From the NCBI GenBank assembly GCA_947247005.1, contig OX365955.1, positions 43,255,822 to 43,319,821 of the forward strand: a stretch of 64,000 nt of DNA, given 5' to 3'. Below the pieces are notes generated by a model, which was not told the origin of the DNA, did not search any database, and saw nothing but the letters and a program-made list of their open reading frames with translations. The position numbers and the translations under genes were made by a program. Shown in pieces: positions 24,001-47,274 of this stretch (positions within the stretch are counted from its first letter, which is position 1; each line of letters begins with the position of its first letter). The DNA is from Spisula solida (Eukaryota; Mollusca; Bivalvia; Venerida; Mactridae).

Positions 24001-25000
24001 TTTAGTGGATTGGAAACGAAAGTAAAAGTTTGCGTTAAAATCCGTTCCGTCCGATCCGGACCCGTATTGTGAACAAAAATACGTTTGCGACAAGACATAT
24101 AAGCTGTCTCCAAGTGGCTGCTTTTTTAAATTCTGACGGTCTAGTCAGGTACAGTAAACGTGTCGAAATGGTTTGACTAGTTTGCGGCGAAACAAATCGT
24201 ATAAATTTCAAATTTCTGAAAATCTAACCAACAAATGTTGGTAAAGATACGTAGAACCATATGATAATCACATCCTACCTACTCCCATTCCAAATTTCAT
24301 GATTTTTAATTACTTATTAAAACAGGTTTATTGTTTATTGAAATTACATGAATTTGGACACTTTAACACAGGTAGGTAATCTGATATTCCAGGTTGATGA
24401 TTTACTTTCATTTATTTCACATTTATAATCCGAGATCAATGAGATTGACATTGTTGTCATGAAGGCAAAATCTAGCATATATACCACTTGTTCCGTTTGA
24501 TTCGTTTTCCCCTCTATTTGGTGTTTTTCTTCTTTATCGATTGTTGACAATCTTTCCTAATATGTCATTGAATGATTCAACAATTCCATAAATGGGTGCA
24601 TTTGTTTTGCCTTTATTAAACAAACATTTGTAATATATCATCTAATTCTAAAACATTCGAGAACAATTAACTGGATTCTTTGACCCATATAAGTTGACTT
24701 CATATTTTGAAGATTTTGTTTGCTAGGAGCTTGTGGGCTTATTAGACAATTTGCTCTATTATTTACAGATATTACTGCACGGTCGGAGATTCACACCAGT
24801 CTCACTAATAAAAAGGATTAATTCCAACTGTAAAGTTGGAGATTCACACCAGAATCTTTACTAATAAAAGGGATGGATAACTAAGGATAATTCTTAGACA
24901 CACATTCGCCATACAAATGGGACACGATGGCCCTATCACGCTCATCTTTGCTGAAGTCCTCAACAATATTTAAAGCAGGTATATGTTGCCGTTAGTGTGT

Positions 25001-25385
25001 CTACAACTGTTTTCTTTTATTTGACCTAGTGAGCTTAATTTCACCAATTTTACAATCATTCTGGTCGATCGGAACAAAAATGACATTGTGTGATTTGGTG
25101 CGTTCAAAAGCTTTATTTCTGACACAATTTGTTACAGTTTCGATATCCCAACGATTGCATTGTGCCGATATTTTTGCTAGAGTTTCACGAATATTAGAGC
25201 ACACACGATTTTGTACCTTGGATCGACCATGTTGTTTTGTGAAGTGAATGTGTTTTACCAAAGAATATACTCTACAATTAAACCGATACTCACTAAATTT
25301 CCAATAAGATTTGACATTTTTCAGGGAAGTATCGCGAGCGGCGAGACTTGTACGATATTTTCACGAAGCTGCTACTTGCCGCCAT
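25001..25385 (-). CDS. Possible first coding exon and overlapping open frame, unknown
   Basis: On the minus strand, an ATGGCGGCAAG start at 25385 opens a 30-codon frame beginning MAASSSFVKISYKSRRSR. It runs into a donor-like TTAGTGAGT at 25294. In another frame the same region stays open for more than 120 codons down to a TAG at 25001 (…FERTKSHNVIFVPIDQND…). Composition is less AT-rich than the surroundings. No downstream exon in phase was found, so this may be an alternative first exon, a decayed gene or chance. Confidence 0.25.
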
Positions 25386-25776
25386 TTGCCACCATCTTGG
25401 ATTTTGTGTATGATCAGCAAATTGACCAAATAATGATAAAGACATAAAACTTGTAAATATACTTATTTATTTTCAACACATTATTCACAATCATTGTCAT
25501 AAGTTTGTAACACAGTGGTTTAGCAAAGGCATTTCAAAATACATATAGCATGAATTTGCATATTATATAACTCAAAGTAAAACTTGTATCTTTCATCAAG
25601 TTAATTCTATATAAAACGAATTTGTTGTATAGTATAACAAGTATAAGAAAATGTAATTTCATTTCAATTTTCACACATGACATTAATAGATAAAGAACTA
25701 TTTCAAAGATCTGACAAAATAATAAAATTAACTACACATTAATAATACATGAATTGTACATGTTCAATAAAATACA

Positions 25777-26371
25777 TATGAGCCAGTCTCCAAGAAAACC
25801 TGCTATTTTGACAAAAATATTGATTTTGAGACTTTCCATAGTCTTAAAGGATTATGATAATGAAGCAAAATGCAATAGGAATTTTGTTAATATCTTGCAG
25901 TTACAGCTATTTTTGTAGTCTCTATTTTGTGCTTCTTTTTGTGTGACGTCGCAAACGTTATTGAAACGTGGTTCACCGTTACTGTAATAAGAATTTCATA
26001 AATACACCATTTGATGAATTCTTGACATCAATTGTTCAAAATAGTATCTCGTTTTAGAATAATGTTTTGATTTTTAAAATACATATCAAAATCAAGTGTT
26101 TGCATTCAGAGAAAGTTGTAGCCTAACTCCTCGTTTTTCTCAATCAGAGTACTTTTACGGCATTGGTCACCAAAGCAACGAAGTATGTAATTTCGATACA
26201 ATTCATGAGAAATATTAAAGCTAAGATATATTACTAAATGGGTAATTTACTTCAAGTAGAATCAATAGATATGTATTTTTTTCCAAATTTTAGAGCTTTT
26301 TATAAACCTTGTTACATAATAATAATTACATAATGTCATTATAGCAGGTTTTCCTGGAGACTGGCTCATAT
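25777..26371. mobile_element. Inverted-repeat element with TATGAGCCAGTCTCCA ends
   Basis: About 595 bp with ends TATGAGCCAGTCTCCAAGAA and its near-complement TTCCTGGAGACTGGCTCATA. A flanking TA is compatible with a Tc1/mariner-type target duplication. The interior is AT-rich and non-coding. Confidence 0.75.
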
Positions 26372-26965
26372 ATTAACGTAAAACAGTACGTGGTGCAATC
26401 AAAAATATTCCCTGATGTCAGGAAAACATTAATTAATATTTCTTAATTACTTTTTTCATGTTGTGACATTAAACGACTTCAAATGTTGCCAGTTCATCAA
26501 CAAATTCATATTGTATACACAATTATGTACATGTATGACAAATGACAAAAGGTGTATTACCATTGAACACCGGCCCACGACAAGCATATACATTGTAACT
26601 AGAATGTAATACAATGTATAACAAACATTTAAATAAATTTCTGGAAACTTTTTGACTGCTCCTCATACAAAACACGTTTCTAGAATGTTTTGAACACATT
26701 AATTAATACATGTGACATTGTAATACTATACTGACAAGCATATAGAGCAAAAAACAGTAAAACAAAAAGTTAATAAAATGAAATAGCACATAGTAAAACG
26801 AAAAGCATTTTAACACTTATTTAGCATTACAACATACTGCGCGCATTTAGCAGTTGACTCATTAAATTCCATTGTACTGTATGCCCTGTAATTTAAGCCA
26901 ACATTGCTGGCTTATAAGACTCATGATACATATCTTAAATCTGCATCACACTTCTCTAGTACTTG

Positions 26966-27135
26966 ACGCTTCTTATGAGCCTATTTTCATGGAAATCGGA
27001 ACAGGTTATTTTGACTAAACGGAAGTTGAAAACGCTTGTTTTTCCATAAATAAAGAGTACTTTTCAGACAGATTTTTCTTGTTTCTCAAAATAGCGTTTT
27101 TTTGTACTTATAACCTTCTCATCCAAAAGCCAAGG
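26966..27135 (-). mobile_element. Divergent partial copy of the 22752-22989 element
   Basis: In reverse orientation it shares CTTCTTATGAGCCTATTTTC, CGGAAGTTGAAAACGC, CTTTTCAGACAG and TTTTTTTGTACTTAT with that element. The outer ends are lost or too diverged to place. Confidence 0.5.
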
Positions 27136-27173
27136 GTATTCTTCAGCTTGACCCGGATTGACTACTAACTACT

Positions 27174-27242
27174 GCCCTGCGTTCAGGGAAAAATAACGTG
27201 ACGCACCTAGTACGACACGTGAGTTTTCCTTGAACGCAGGGC
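27174..27242. repeat. Short hairpin, GCCCTGCGTTCA arms
   Basis: A 69-bp inverted repeat: GCCCTGCGTTCAGGGAAAA on the left and TTTTCCTTGAACGCAGGGC on the right. It contains no gene. Confidence 0.6.
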
Positions 27243-27618
27243 TGATCTATGATCATGTAGGGATACAAAGTAATCAAAAATTTGTTTGCAAAATTAAACT
27301 TATACAACATCTATCTTTAACAGGGTTTGTTAATTCTTAAACAGAAAAAAATACAATTAACTTTGCATCAAAATAAAATATAAAATTCTGAAATTATTGT
27401 AAGATTTTAATAACAAATACGAATTATAAAATTTTATTGCACACACAAAACATATACTAGCACAATATAGATACATAACTTATTAATTAAGGACAGCTAT
27501 GGTACAACCATGTTCAGATTTATAAAATAATGCACACGTGTATAACAGTACATATTGTACATCACAAAATACTTATCACAAGCATTTTAACATTTTTGTA
27601 ATTATAAACTTCAAATAC

Positions 27619-27966
27619 AAGGTGTTTCATAATATATGTCCCCATTACAACCGAATGCCATGAGAAAATGCTTGATCTCAAATGACATTTTCATATACCA
27701 ATAGAAATCTAACATTTCAACATTTTGATCAATAGATAACATGACTATATTACTATCAATGCATCTAAGGAATTAGGATTTTTGCAAAAGTATTTTTTTT
27801 TATTATCTTAATTCCCGGGTTGCGATGATAGAAACATAGTTATGCTACATATTGAACAAAATTTTAAAATGTAAGCTTTCCATTGGTATATGAATATGTT
27901 ATATGAGTTCAAGCATTTTCTCATGGCATTCGATTGTAATGGGGACATATATTATGAAACACCCTG
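27619..27966. mobile_element. Long-armed inverted-repeat element with AAGGTGTTTCATAATATA ends
   Basis: About 348 bp. Arms of roughly 100 bp pair well (left GGTGTTTCATAATATATGTC, right GACATATATTATGAAACACC). The middle has no coding capacity. It lies downstream of the ADA2-like gene's stop. Confidence 0.8.
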
Positions 27967-28439
27967 TTTGAGTACATAGTTAAAGTATGCACTCATACCG
28001 GTTATTAATTTAACAAGTGTATATATCAACTGTATGTAAATAATACTATAATTTAATAGTAAATTGTCTATCATTGTAAACACTAAAAAGCATAGTGACA
28101 TTTTATGTAAATAAAAACATACCTAATTCAAATTAACAAATCTCTATTAAAAGCAAGCAAATGCAATTTCCAGACTGACCTGAAAAGATCTGCGTTTACG
28201 AGGGTAGGTAGGTCGGTTTTTTACCTATACCCAAAGCATAAAAAGACTCCTGAAAGGCACAACAAGGTGCTTAATCAGATTTTTATGAGTAGGTATATGG
28301 TATGTAACACCAAACAAAAAGCTTATAAGGGTCAGCCTTAGTAGGTTTGGAGCATTAATAAAAGAAAATTATCGATGGTGTGGCAATCTAAGTTCGTGAG
28401 TTATACAGGATTCTGATTATCCTAATTAATTGTTTGAAC

Positions 28440-39105
<10,666 letters not shown>

Positions 39106-39360
39106 GATTGTCCAGAATCAAATCACAATAACAAGAAATACTGTTAGGCACTCTTTATTTTGTCTCTATGTTAAAATGAAACTAAAACTAACCAATAACA
39201 AACAGCTGTCAAAGTCTACTTCCGGTTATAGTCTGTTTTCAGAGTCGAACATATTACAATTTGTGTTGTTAAATTTACTTAAACAAATATAAAACTGTCG
39301 AAATACATGAACTTTTATAAATTGCTTTAAATCGGAACATTCTTAAATACTTAACATGTT

Positions 39361-40326
39361 TTAACAAGAGGGCCCAAAGGGCCCTAGGTCGCTCACCTGT
39401 CGAACTTGACCTACAATTTTTTGAGATGATCATTGTGACCAAGTTTTATACAGATTAGGCCAATATTGTGACCTCTTGTGACTACACAAGGTTTTTATAT
39501 GATTGACCTAATGACCTACTTTTTTACCCCAGATGACCAAATATCGAACTTGACCTAGATTTTGTTGAGATGATCATTGTGATCGAGTTTCATAAAGATT
39601 AGGCCAAAATTGTGACCTAGTGACTATGCAAGGTTTTTCTATGATTTGACCTGGTGACCTAGTTTTTGACCCAAGATGACCCAATATCAAACTTGACCTA
39701 GATTTTGTTGTTATGATCATTGTGAACAAGTTTCGTAAAGATCAGGTCAAAACTGTGACCTCTAGTGACTACACAAGGTTTTTCTATGATTTGACCTTGT
39801 GACCTAGTTTTTGACCCCAGATGACCCAATATCGAACTTGACCTAGATTTTGTTGATATGATCATTGTGACCAAGTTTCATAAAGATTATGCTAAAACTG
39901 TGACCTCTAGTGACTACACAAGGTTTTTCTATGATTTGACCTTGTGACCTAGTTTTTGACCCCGGATGACCCAATATCGAACTTGACCTAGATTTTGTTG
40001 AGATGATCATTGTGACCAAGTTTCATAAAGATTAAGTCAAAATTTTGACCTCTAGTGACTACACAAGGTTTTTCTATGATTTGACCTTGTGACCTAGTTT
40101 TTGACCCCGGATAACCCAATATCGCACTTGACCTAGATTTTGTTGAGATGATCATTGTGACCAAGTTTCATAAAGATTAGGCTAAAATTGTGACCTCTAG
40201 TGTCTACACAAGCCAATTGTTGACGGACGGACGGACGACGGACGGACAGACGGACGGACGACGGACGACGGACGAAGAGTGATCACAAAAGCTCACTCTG
40301 TCACTTTGTGACAGGTGAGCTAAAAA
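39361..40326. repeat. Dispersed element made of about six 145-bp tandem units
   Basis: It begins AACAAGAGGGCCCAAAGGGC and CGCTCACCTGTC and ends GACAGGTGAGCTAAAAAC, so the outer parts are inverted. The middle repeats a unit with GACCTAGTTTTTGACCC, AACTTGACCTAGATTTTGTT and AAGTTTCATAAAGATTA. A GACGGACGGAC tract precedes the end. A divergent relative in reverse lies at 59709-60440. Confidence 0.85.
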
Positions 40327-40853
40327 CAGTTAAACGGAACCAAACAAACTGAATATAAAACAGACTATAGCATTGTGTATTGACCGCATTTTATAGGTCA
40401 AGGTCGCAAAATTTTGTAAGAGAAATTTTGATTGGCTTAAATTTTCTTTGTGTGAAGCATTTGACCAATCAGCGGCCTTGTGCTAATTTGCCATGTCTGC
40501 ATCTCTAAATTTGTAAACAAGTTGCAATCTACGTGGCAGAGGGATTTAAAGCTTAAAATCGGCTATAAATACGAAATAATTGCGTTGGAAGACAAACTTT
40601 TTCAAAAGGTATTATACACGGTTGGTTTTATATTGAATTGACACGCGTTTTTGTTAGGCGAGTGAAATAGTATGTTGTTCTTTGAGCGCCCCAGTTTCTT
40701 TCAAATTTCTCCTGACTCGTGGAGCCTGAGAGTCAAACTTCGGTGCTAGCACGAAATTACGGTGTTAAATTCGTTTTATTTCAATTGTGAATATTTTGTA
40801 CTTTATTTGTAGTTTATGCATTGGAGGTTTATTTTATCAAATATGTTTGGCCC

Positions 40854-41006
40854 ACAGGTAACTCAGTGTATCATTGCATATATTCAAAGATGAAAGATCT
40901 AAGAATACACATCATTGATAAAGAGTAAATATTTTTTTACAAAATTTATGTCATCTAAGATAAATATACATATTTTTTACACTTGATCAATGATACAGTT
41001 ACCTAT
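40854..41006. mobile_element. Mini-MITE, ACAGGTAACTGTATCATTGA family, copy 3
   Basis: 153 bp with ends ACAGGTAACTCAGTGTATCA and GATCAATGATACAGTTACCT. It also contains ATCATTGATAAAGAGTAAA. Confidence 0.8.
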
Positions 41007-41329
41007 GGTTTGGTCTACCAGAAGTAGCAAGAACTTGAAGGAGCCTGCAGGATTCAGTCTCACTCTCAGCCTCTGGAAAGTAGGCCTACTTGAACTTTTG
41101 AAGGACCATATCCTTCAGCTACCAAGCTTTATTTTGGCCCTACGTGAAATCCAAATGGAACCTTTATTCCGTCCCTGGGTCATTATTGACTTGGAGCACT
41201 GAGATAAACTTGATACATCCGGATGCTACAGACCCGACCGAAAGTGAAAGTAGGCAAAATGGTCAAAATTGTGACAAAATGTCATCAGAAATGACGATAT
41301 GACAATGACCCTTGTGCGAATAACTTCTT

Positions 41330-42121
41330 ATTAGCTCATCTTATTTTTGAAAAAACAACAAGTTATTGTCATCACTTGATCGTCATGGGCGTCAGCATCG
41401 GCGTTGAATGGTTAAGTTTTGTGTTTAGGTAAACTTTTTTCATAAACTATCAAAGCTATTGCTGCTATTGCTTTGAAACTTGCAACACTTGTTTACCATC
41501 AATACCTGAGCCTGTAAAGCAAGACCCATAACTCTGATCTGCATTTTGTAAGAATTATTTGGACTTAGAAAAAAAAGCCTTGGTTAAGTTTTGCGTTTAG
41601 GTCCACTTTTCTCCTAAACTATCGGAGTCATTGCTTTGAAACTTTCAACACTTGTTCACCATCAATACCTGACCATGTCAAGCAAGACTCATAACTCTGA
41701 TCAGCATTTTGCATGAGTTATTGCCCCTTATTGGACGTAGAAAATTTCTAAGTTAAGTTTTGTGTTTAGGTCCACTTTTCTCATACACTATGCGGGCTAT
41801 TGTTTTGAAACTTTCAACACTTGTTCACTATCAATACCTGACCATGTCAAACAAGAACCATTACTCTGATCTGCATTTTGCTTGAGTTATTGCCCTTTTT
41901 GGACTCAGAAAATTCCTTGGTTAAGTTTTGTGTTTAGGCCCACTTTTCTCATACACTATGTGGGCTATTGGCATTATTGCTTTGAAACTTTCAACACTTG
42001 TTCACTATCAATACCTGACCATGTCAAGGAAGAACCATAACTCTGATCTATATTTTTGTAAGAGTTATTGCCCCTTCTTTCGATGAGCGTCTGCACCCGC
42101 AAGGCGGTGCTCTTGTTTTTA
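41330..42121. repeat. Dispersed element of four roughly 170-bp tandem units
   Basis: Units start near 41410, 41584, 41753 and 41920 with GGTTAAGTTTTGTGTTTAGG and carry TTTCAACACTTGTTCACCAT and ATAACTCTGATCTGCATTTT. It ends with GGCGGTGCTCTTGTTTTTAC. No coding frame is kept across units. Confidence 0.85.
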
Positions 42122-42533
42122 CCTGCAGTCCTAATTTGGACCTTTTTAGGCTATTGATCTGACCCCTTTTTCTAGCCTTATATTCCTTCTATAGAAAAAA
42201 AAGTTTCTGGCGCTAAATGTATACGCAATACCGCAATGGCTGTTTTAAGTGATTTCAGTTTTGGATAACTTAAGTTCAAAGCCGTCTTTAAAGGGGGCCA
42301 GCGGGCCCAAAAACCTGTGAACGATCTTGGCACGTGATATCCTTTAATCTGGGATGCATGTGTATCAATGACAGCAAAATTCCCGAGTTTGTGCATTTAG
42401 GCCGTAAACTATGGAAGGTCGAAATGTCCATCCCGGCCAGTCTGCTTTAGTATGCTATGGTAGCGGAAAGGATATTAGACTTATTTGTTAGTTAATCTAA
42501 TAAATTTGCATTGTCTACATACAAGGAGTAATT

Positions 42534-43142
42534 TTTAGCTCGACTTTTTTTCTTCGAAAATTTTTTTTTCTTCCAAAAGTCAAGCTAAAAATTGTCATGT
42601 CATTGGTTAAGTTTATTGTCAGGGTCCTTTTCTCTGTCAATTACTCAAAGACAATCAAAGGTATCAACTTGAAACTTAACATAGTTATTCACCATCACAA
42701 TGGGAGTCCATACTGAAAACGCTGATAACTCTGAGACCAATATTTATGGAGTTATCTGCCCTTGTTTGGGCTTAGTACATATAAATAGTGGCAACTTTTA
42801 TATATAAACTGAAATTTTTCAAACACTCCAAGCTTTCAACTTAAAAAGTCAGTAAACTTGTAGAATGTGATGCCCTACATCTACTGACAAGAGGAAACAA
42901 ATATATCCAGCATTTTATAAGAGTTATTCCCCTTTTCTGACTTAATCTTTTCACAAACATGTCAATTACTCAAAGACTGTCAAAGTTATCCACTTGAAAC
43001 TCAACATAGTTATTCACTACCACAAGGCGAGTTCATACAGACAAGGCTGGTAACTCTTTGACCTATATTTATGAGTTATCTGATTCTGACCTTGTTACTC
43101 TTAGAATTTTGACTCACAGATGAGCAAGGTAACTATCAAGTA
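42534..43142. repeat. Dispersed element with two roughly 340-bp related units
   Basis: It starts TTTTAGCTCGACTTTTTTTC and contains CAATTACTCAAAGACAATCA and AACATAGTTATTCACCATCA, repeated at about 42960-43080 with changes. It ends near CAGATGAGCAAGGTAACTAT. Non-coding. Confidence 0.7.
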
Positions 43143-43571
43143 CGAGATTCATTGTATTATATTTATAGATTTGTTACTATTTTCACTTACATGTTCATAT
43201 AAACTTAATCCCAGTAATACAAAAGTTGGCTTTACCTGTTAATATATAAAATCCTAAAATCTGAAATCTAAAGTCAAGTTGTCACCAGAATGTCACCAGG
43301 ATGTTTTGATGTACCGTATATTCTGGACGTTTATAAACATAACTGAATCTACCACTTACCTGTCATTATCATCTACATATTATTCCCTAGCATTCATAAT
43401 AACGAATATAATTCGTGAGGCGATATAATTAGCACACACCACTGAGGCCAAGACAATTCTTTTGTAGGACTGACCATTCACCGTTAACTGTAATTACCTG
43501 TAGAAAGAAATGGTACTCTATATAGTACTGTGTTAGATTAGTTAGTAGAACACTGTACTATTGAATGATGG

Positions 43572-43757
43572 GCAGGAGTTCCACTAACTTCTGAATCCGA
43601 ATTGGTCATTTTGATACTTTTGACTAAATTTTACCATTTTATAGGCAAAATACCTATGATTTTATGAGAAAATGACCAAAATCTTTAGGGTCAAAATGTG
43701 GCTTTTTTGAAATTTCAAGGGTCAAAACCCCTACTTCCAAGTCAAAAAGAAACCCTG
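43572..43757. mobile_element. hAT-like MITE, CAGGGGTT ends, copy 1
   Basis: 186 bp with degraded ends CAGGAGTT and AACCCTG. The body carries CATTTTATAGGCAAA, AGGGTCAAAATGTGGCTTTT and TTTCAAGGGTCAAAACCCCT, matching 50129-50307. Confidence 0.75.
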
Positions 43758-43840
43758 ATGAGGTAGCTGTAGGTGAGATGTTATTATACTCTGGATGGCC
43801 ACAGTCATTTATTTCCCAGCTCTGCTTCATTACTGTACCA

Positions 43841-44986
<1,146 letters not shown>

Positions 44987-44999
44987 ATCTTTGTGGACA

Positions 45000-46333
45000 T
45001 AAGGCTGCAATCTTCTCTATTTCTCCTAGTGTCTTTCCGATAGTCTTTTTTTCGTTGTTAGTAGTACTTCGTACCATAGACCTGCTCCAAACATTAGTCA
45101 CACTGTGCCATCAGTTCTGTTTTAGGAAATCGTCCCTTTGGTGCAACATTTATCTACTACATACATACCTTGACCTACCTGCGTATACTACAGGACAGAA
45201 TAATTTGTAACAAATAATTTTGAAGTCTGGCCTAATTAATACCAGACAAGTAAGTTATATTGTCAGACTGCCCCATGTATAAGTATGTACAAAACAGTAC
45301 AAATATAGCTGAAATATTTTTTTGTAAAATGGTTTAATGCTACTAAAACTTGAGTCCTATTACAACATCCCATCCAGAGTATATGTACCCAGTTATATGT
45401 TATTTTGTAAGATATTGTTGGTTTGTTGTGTTAGTATGGTACTGTTTCTTGACCTGAACTGAGGTACTGTAGTATCGCTGCACGTTTGTGATACATCCAT
45501 GATATATCATATGTTTTTGTATAATCAGTTATGTCAGATCTTGTAATAAATGCAATACCAATAACATATCCTGCTTTACCACAGTGTATTTACATGTCGT
45601 TATATTCATTATAACATGTGGCTGTACTTCAGCATACTGGCCTGTGATTATTCCTGAATTTCCTCCTTTAGACTGATTTCCTCCTTATTGTGTTATAATC
45701 TTTTGAACAAAATGAGGTCTACTAAAAAGATTAGGTTTTTGCAAGTGTGATGGAGTGGGTGTATTTCAGCCTTTTTGCTTGTGGAGCAATCCGCAGGTCC
45801 GTGAAAATTGACCTAGCCCACCCTATATATAATACATATTTAAAAATGTATATATAGACAGTATTGGACACTTTTCATGGACCTGTGGAGCAATCGAAGC
45901 CTAGTACAACAGTTAGTCACCTGATATAAAATGGCTGTTTGGAAGAGTCATTAGTTTTTGCAAGATTTGAAGTTCTGCTGACAATATTTCTGTCGTATGA
46001 AGGTATCTTGGTCACCACCTTGTTCAGACATTCATGACCAACAAGTCCTGGATTTGTTATATATGAGAACTTCTGATACCAACTTTGATGATGGGACCGT
46101 CGCCCATAGTCATATGATTTAGGGCATATACATATCTGTAATTTGTTTACACTTTAGGGAACAGATTTTGAAAATATTCTTCATTTTCGGGTAAAACTAT
46201 ATGATGTTAAAGACCATCCCCCACTCCCCCCCTGGGACATCCAAACAACAGATTACTGTCCACCTTATATTTATTAGGGGAGATAATCAAGCCTAGAATA
46301 AATTTGAACTAAAAATGTTGATAAAATATATTA
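45000..46333. other. Intergenic, no gene recognised
   Basis: AT-rich with no supported exon between the CCTG tract and the element at 46334. Confidence 0.5.
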
Positions 46334-46673
46334 CAGTGATTTTTTTTGCCTCTTTGGGAAAGGGTCCGGGTCCCTCCAGATTGGGAATTTTCGCGTCGTG
46401 ACAACTTGAAATTGGGAATTTTAATGAAGCAGAAAGGCCAAAATAAAACAGAAAAAGAGATTACATGTGACTGTTTACTGGTTTCTGTAAACTTTTATGC
46501 TTGACCTCTTGTCAAAAATGTTCATAACTTCATCATTTTATGTCCGATTTTGAATTTTTTTTTTTAAATGTTCATTGGGAATTTCTCCCTTCAAATTTGG
46601 GAAATTAATAGCCTTATTCGAATTGGGAAGGTACCGTTTACCGATAGCAAACAAAGAAGGAAAAAAATCACTG
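46334..46673. mobile_element. hAT-like MITE with CAGTGATTTTTTT ends
   Basis: 340 bp with ends CAGTGATTTTTTTTGCC and AGGAAAAAAATCACTG. The interior repeats TTGGGAATTT several times. Non-coding. Confidence 0.75.
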
Positions 46674-47274
46674 ATATTATCTCTTCGGGGGTCATACAAG
46701 GGATCCCCATTTAATCGTTCAGCTATAAGTTAAGCGCCCCAATTTGATACATAGTGTTTTCTCCCAATAGACTGGCATCAGTTTATTTTAATACTGGTTA
46801 TGTTTGCTTAAGGTAGAAACAGAAATATGCATGGTAGACTACTTTTTCATTGAAAATATCCAAAGAAATAATTATCTAGCCTGAATTCAACCTGTTCTTA
46901 TGTTCCATGAATAATCTAGAAATATTCTAGAAAGTAGCTATCAGTGATAAGAAACATGATATGATAATTAAGAACATATATCATGTTCCGGTAAACAAAC
47001 AAACATAAAAATAATGGTGCCGAGCTATTCTCCAAGCAGTATGCACCAAATTGTCTGTAGATGTAGATAAGAGTGTTGCTTGTATCAGTACCCTTTATAT
47101 TTGTTGCAGAAAGTAGCTGATTGTGTACATGTACCGGTATTATATTTTCTACAAAATTTATTTAATCTTATATTTCTAGGTTATCAGAAGAAATCCTTGA
47201 GCTGTTTTGTTTCCAAAAATAGTTGAACAAGTTTATAGGACCAAGTATTGAGGTGTTACCAAGTACGACACAAC

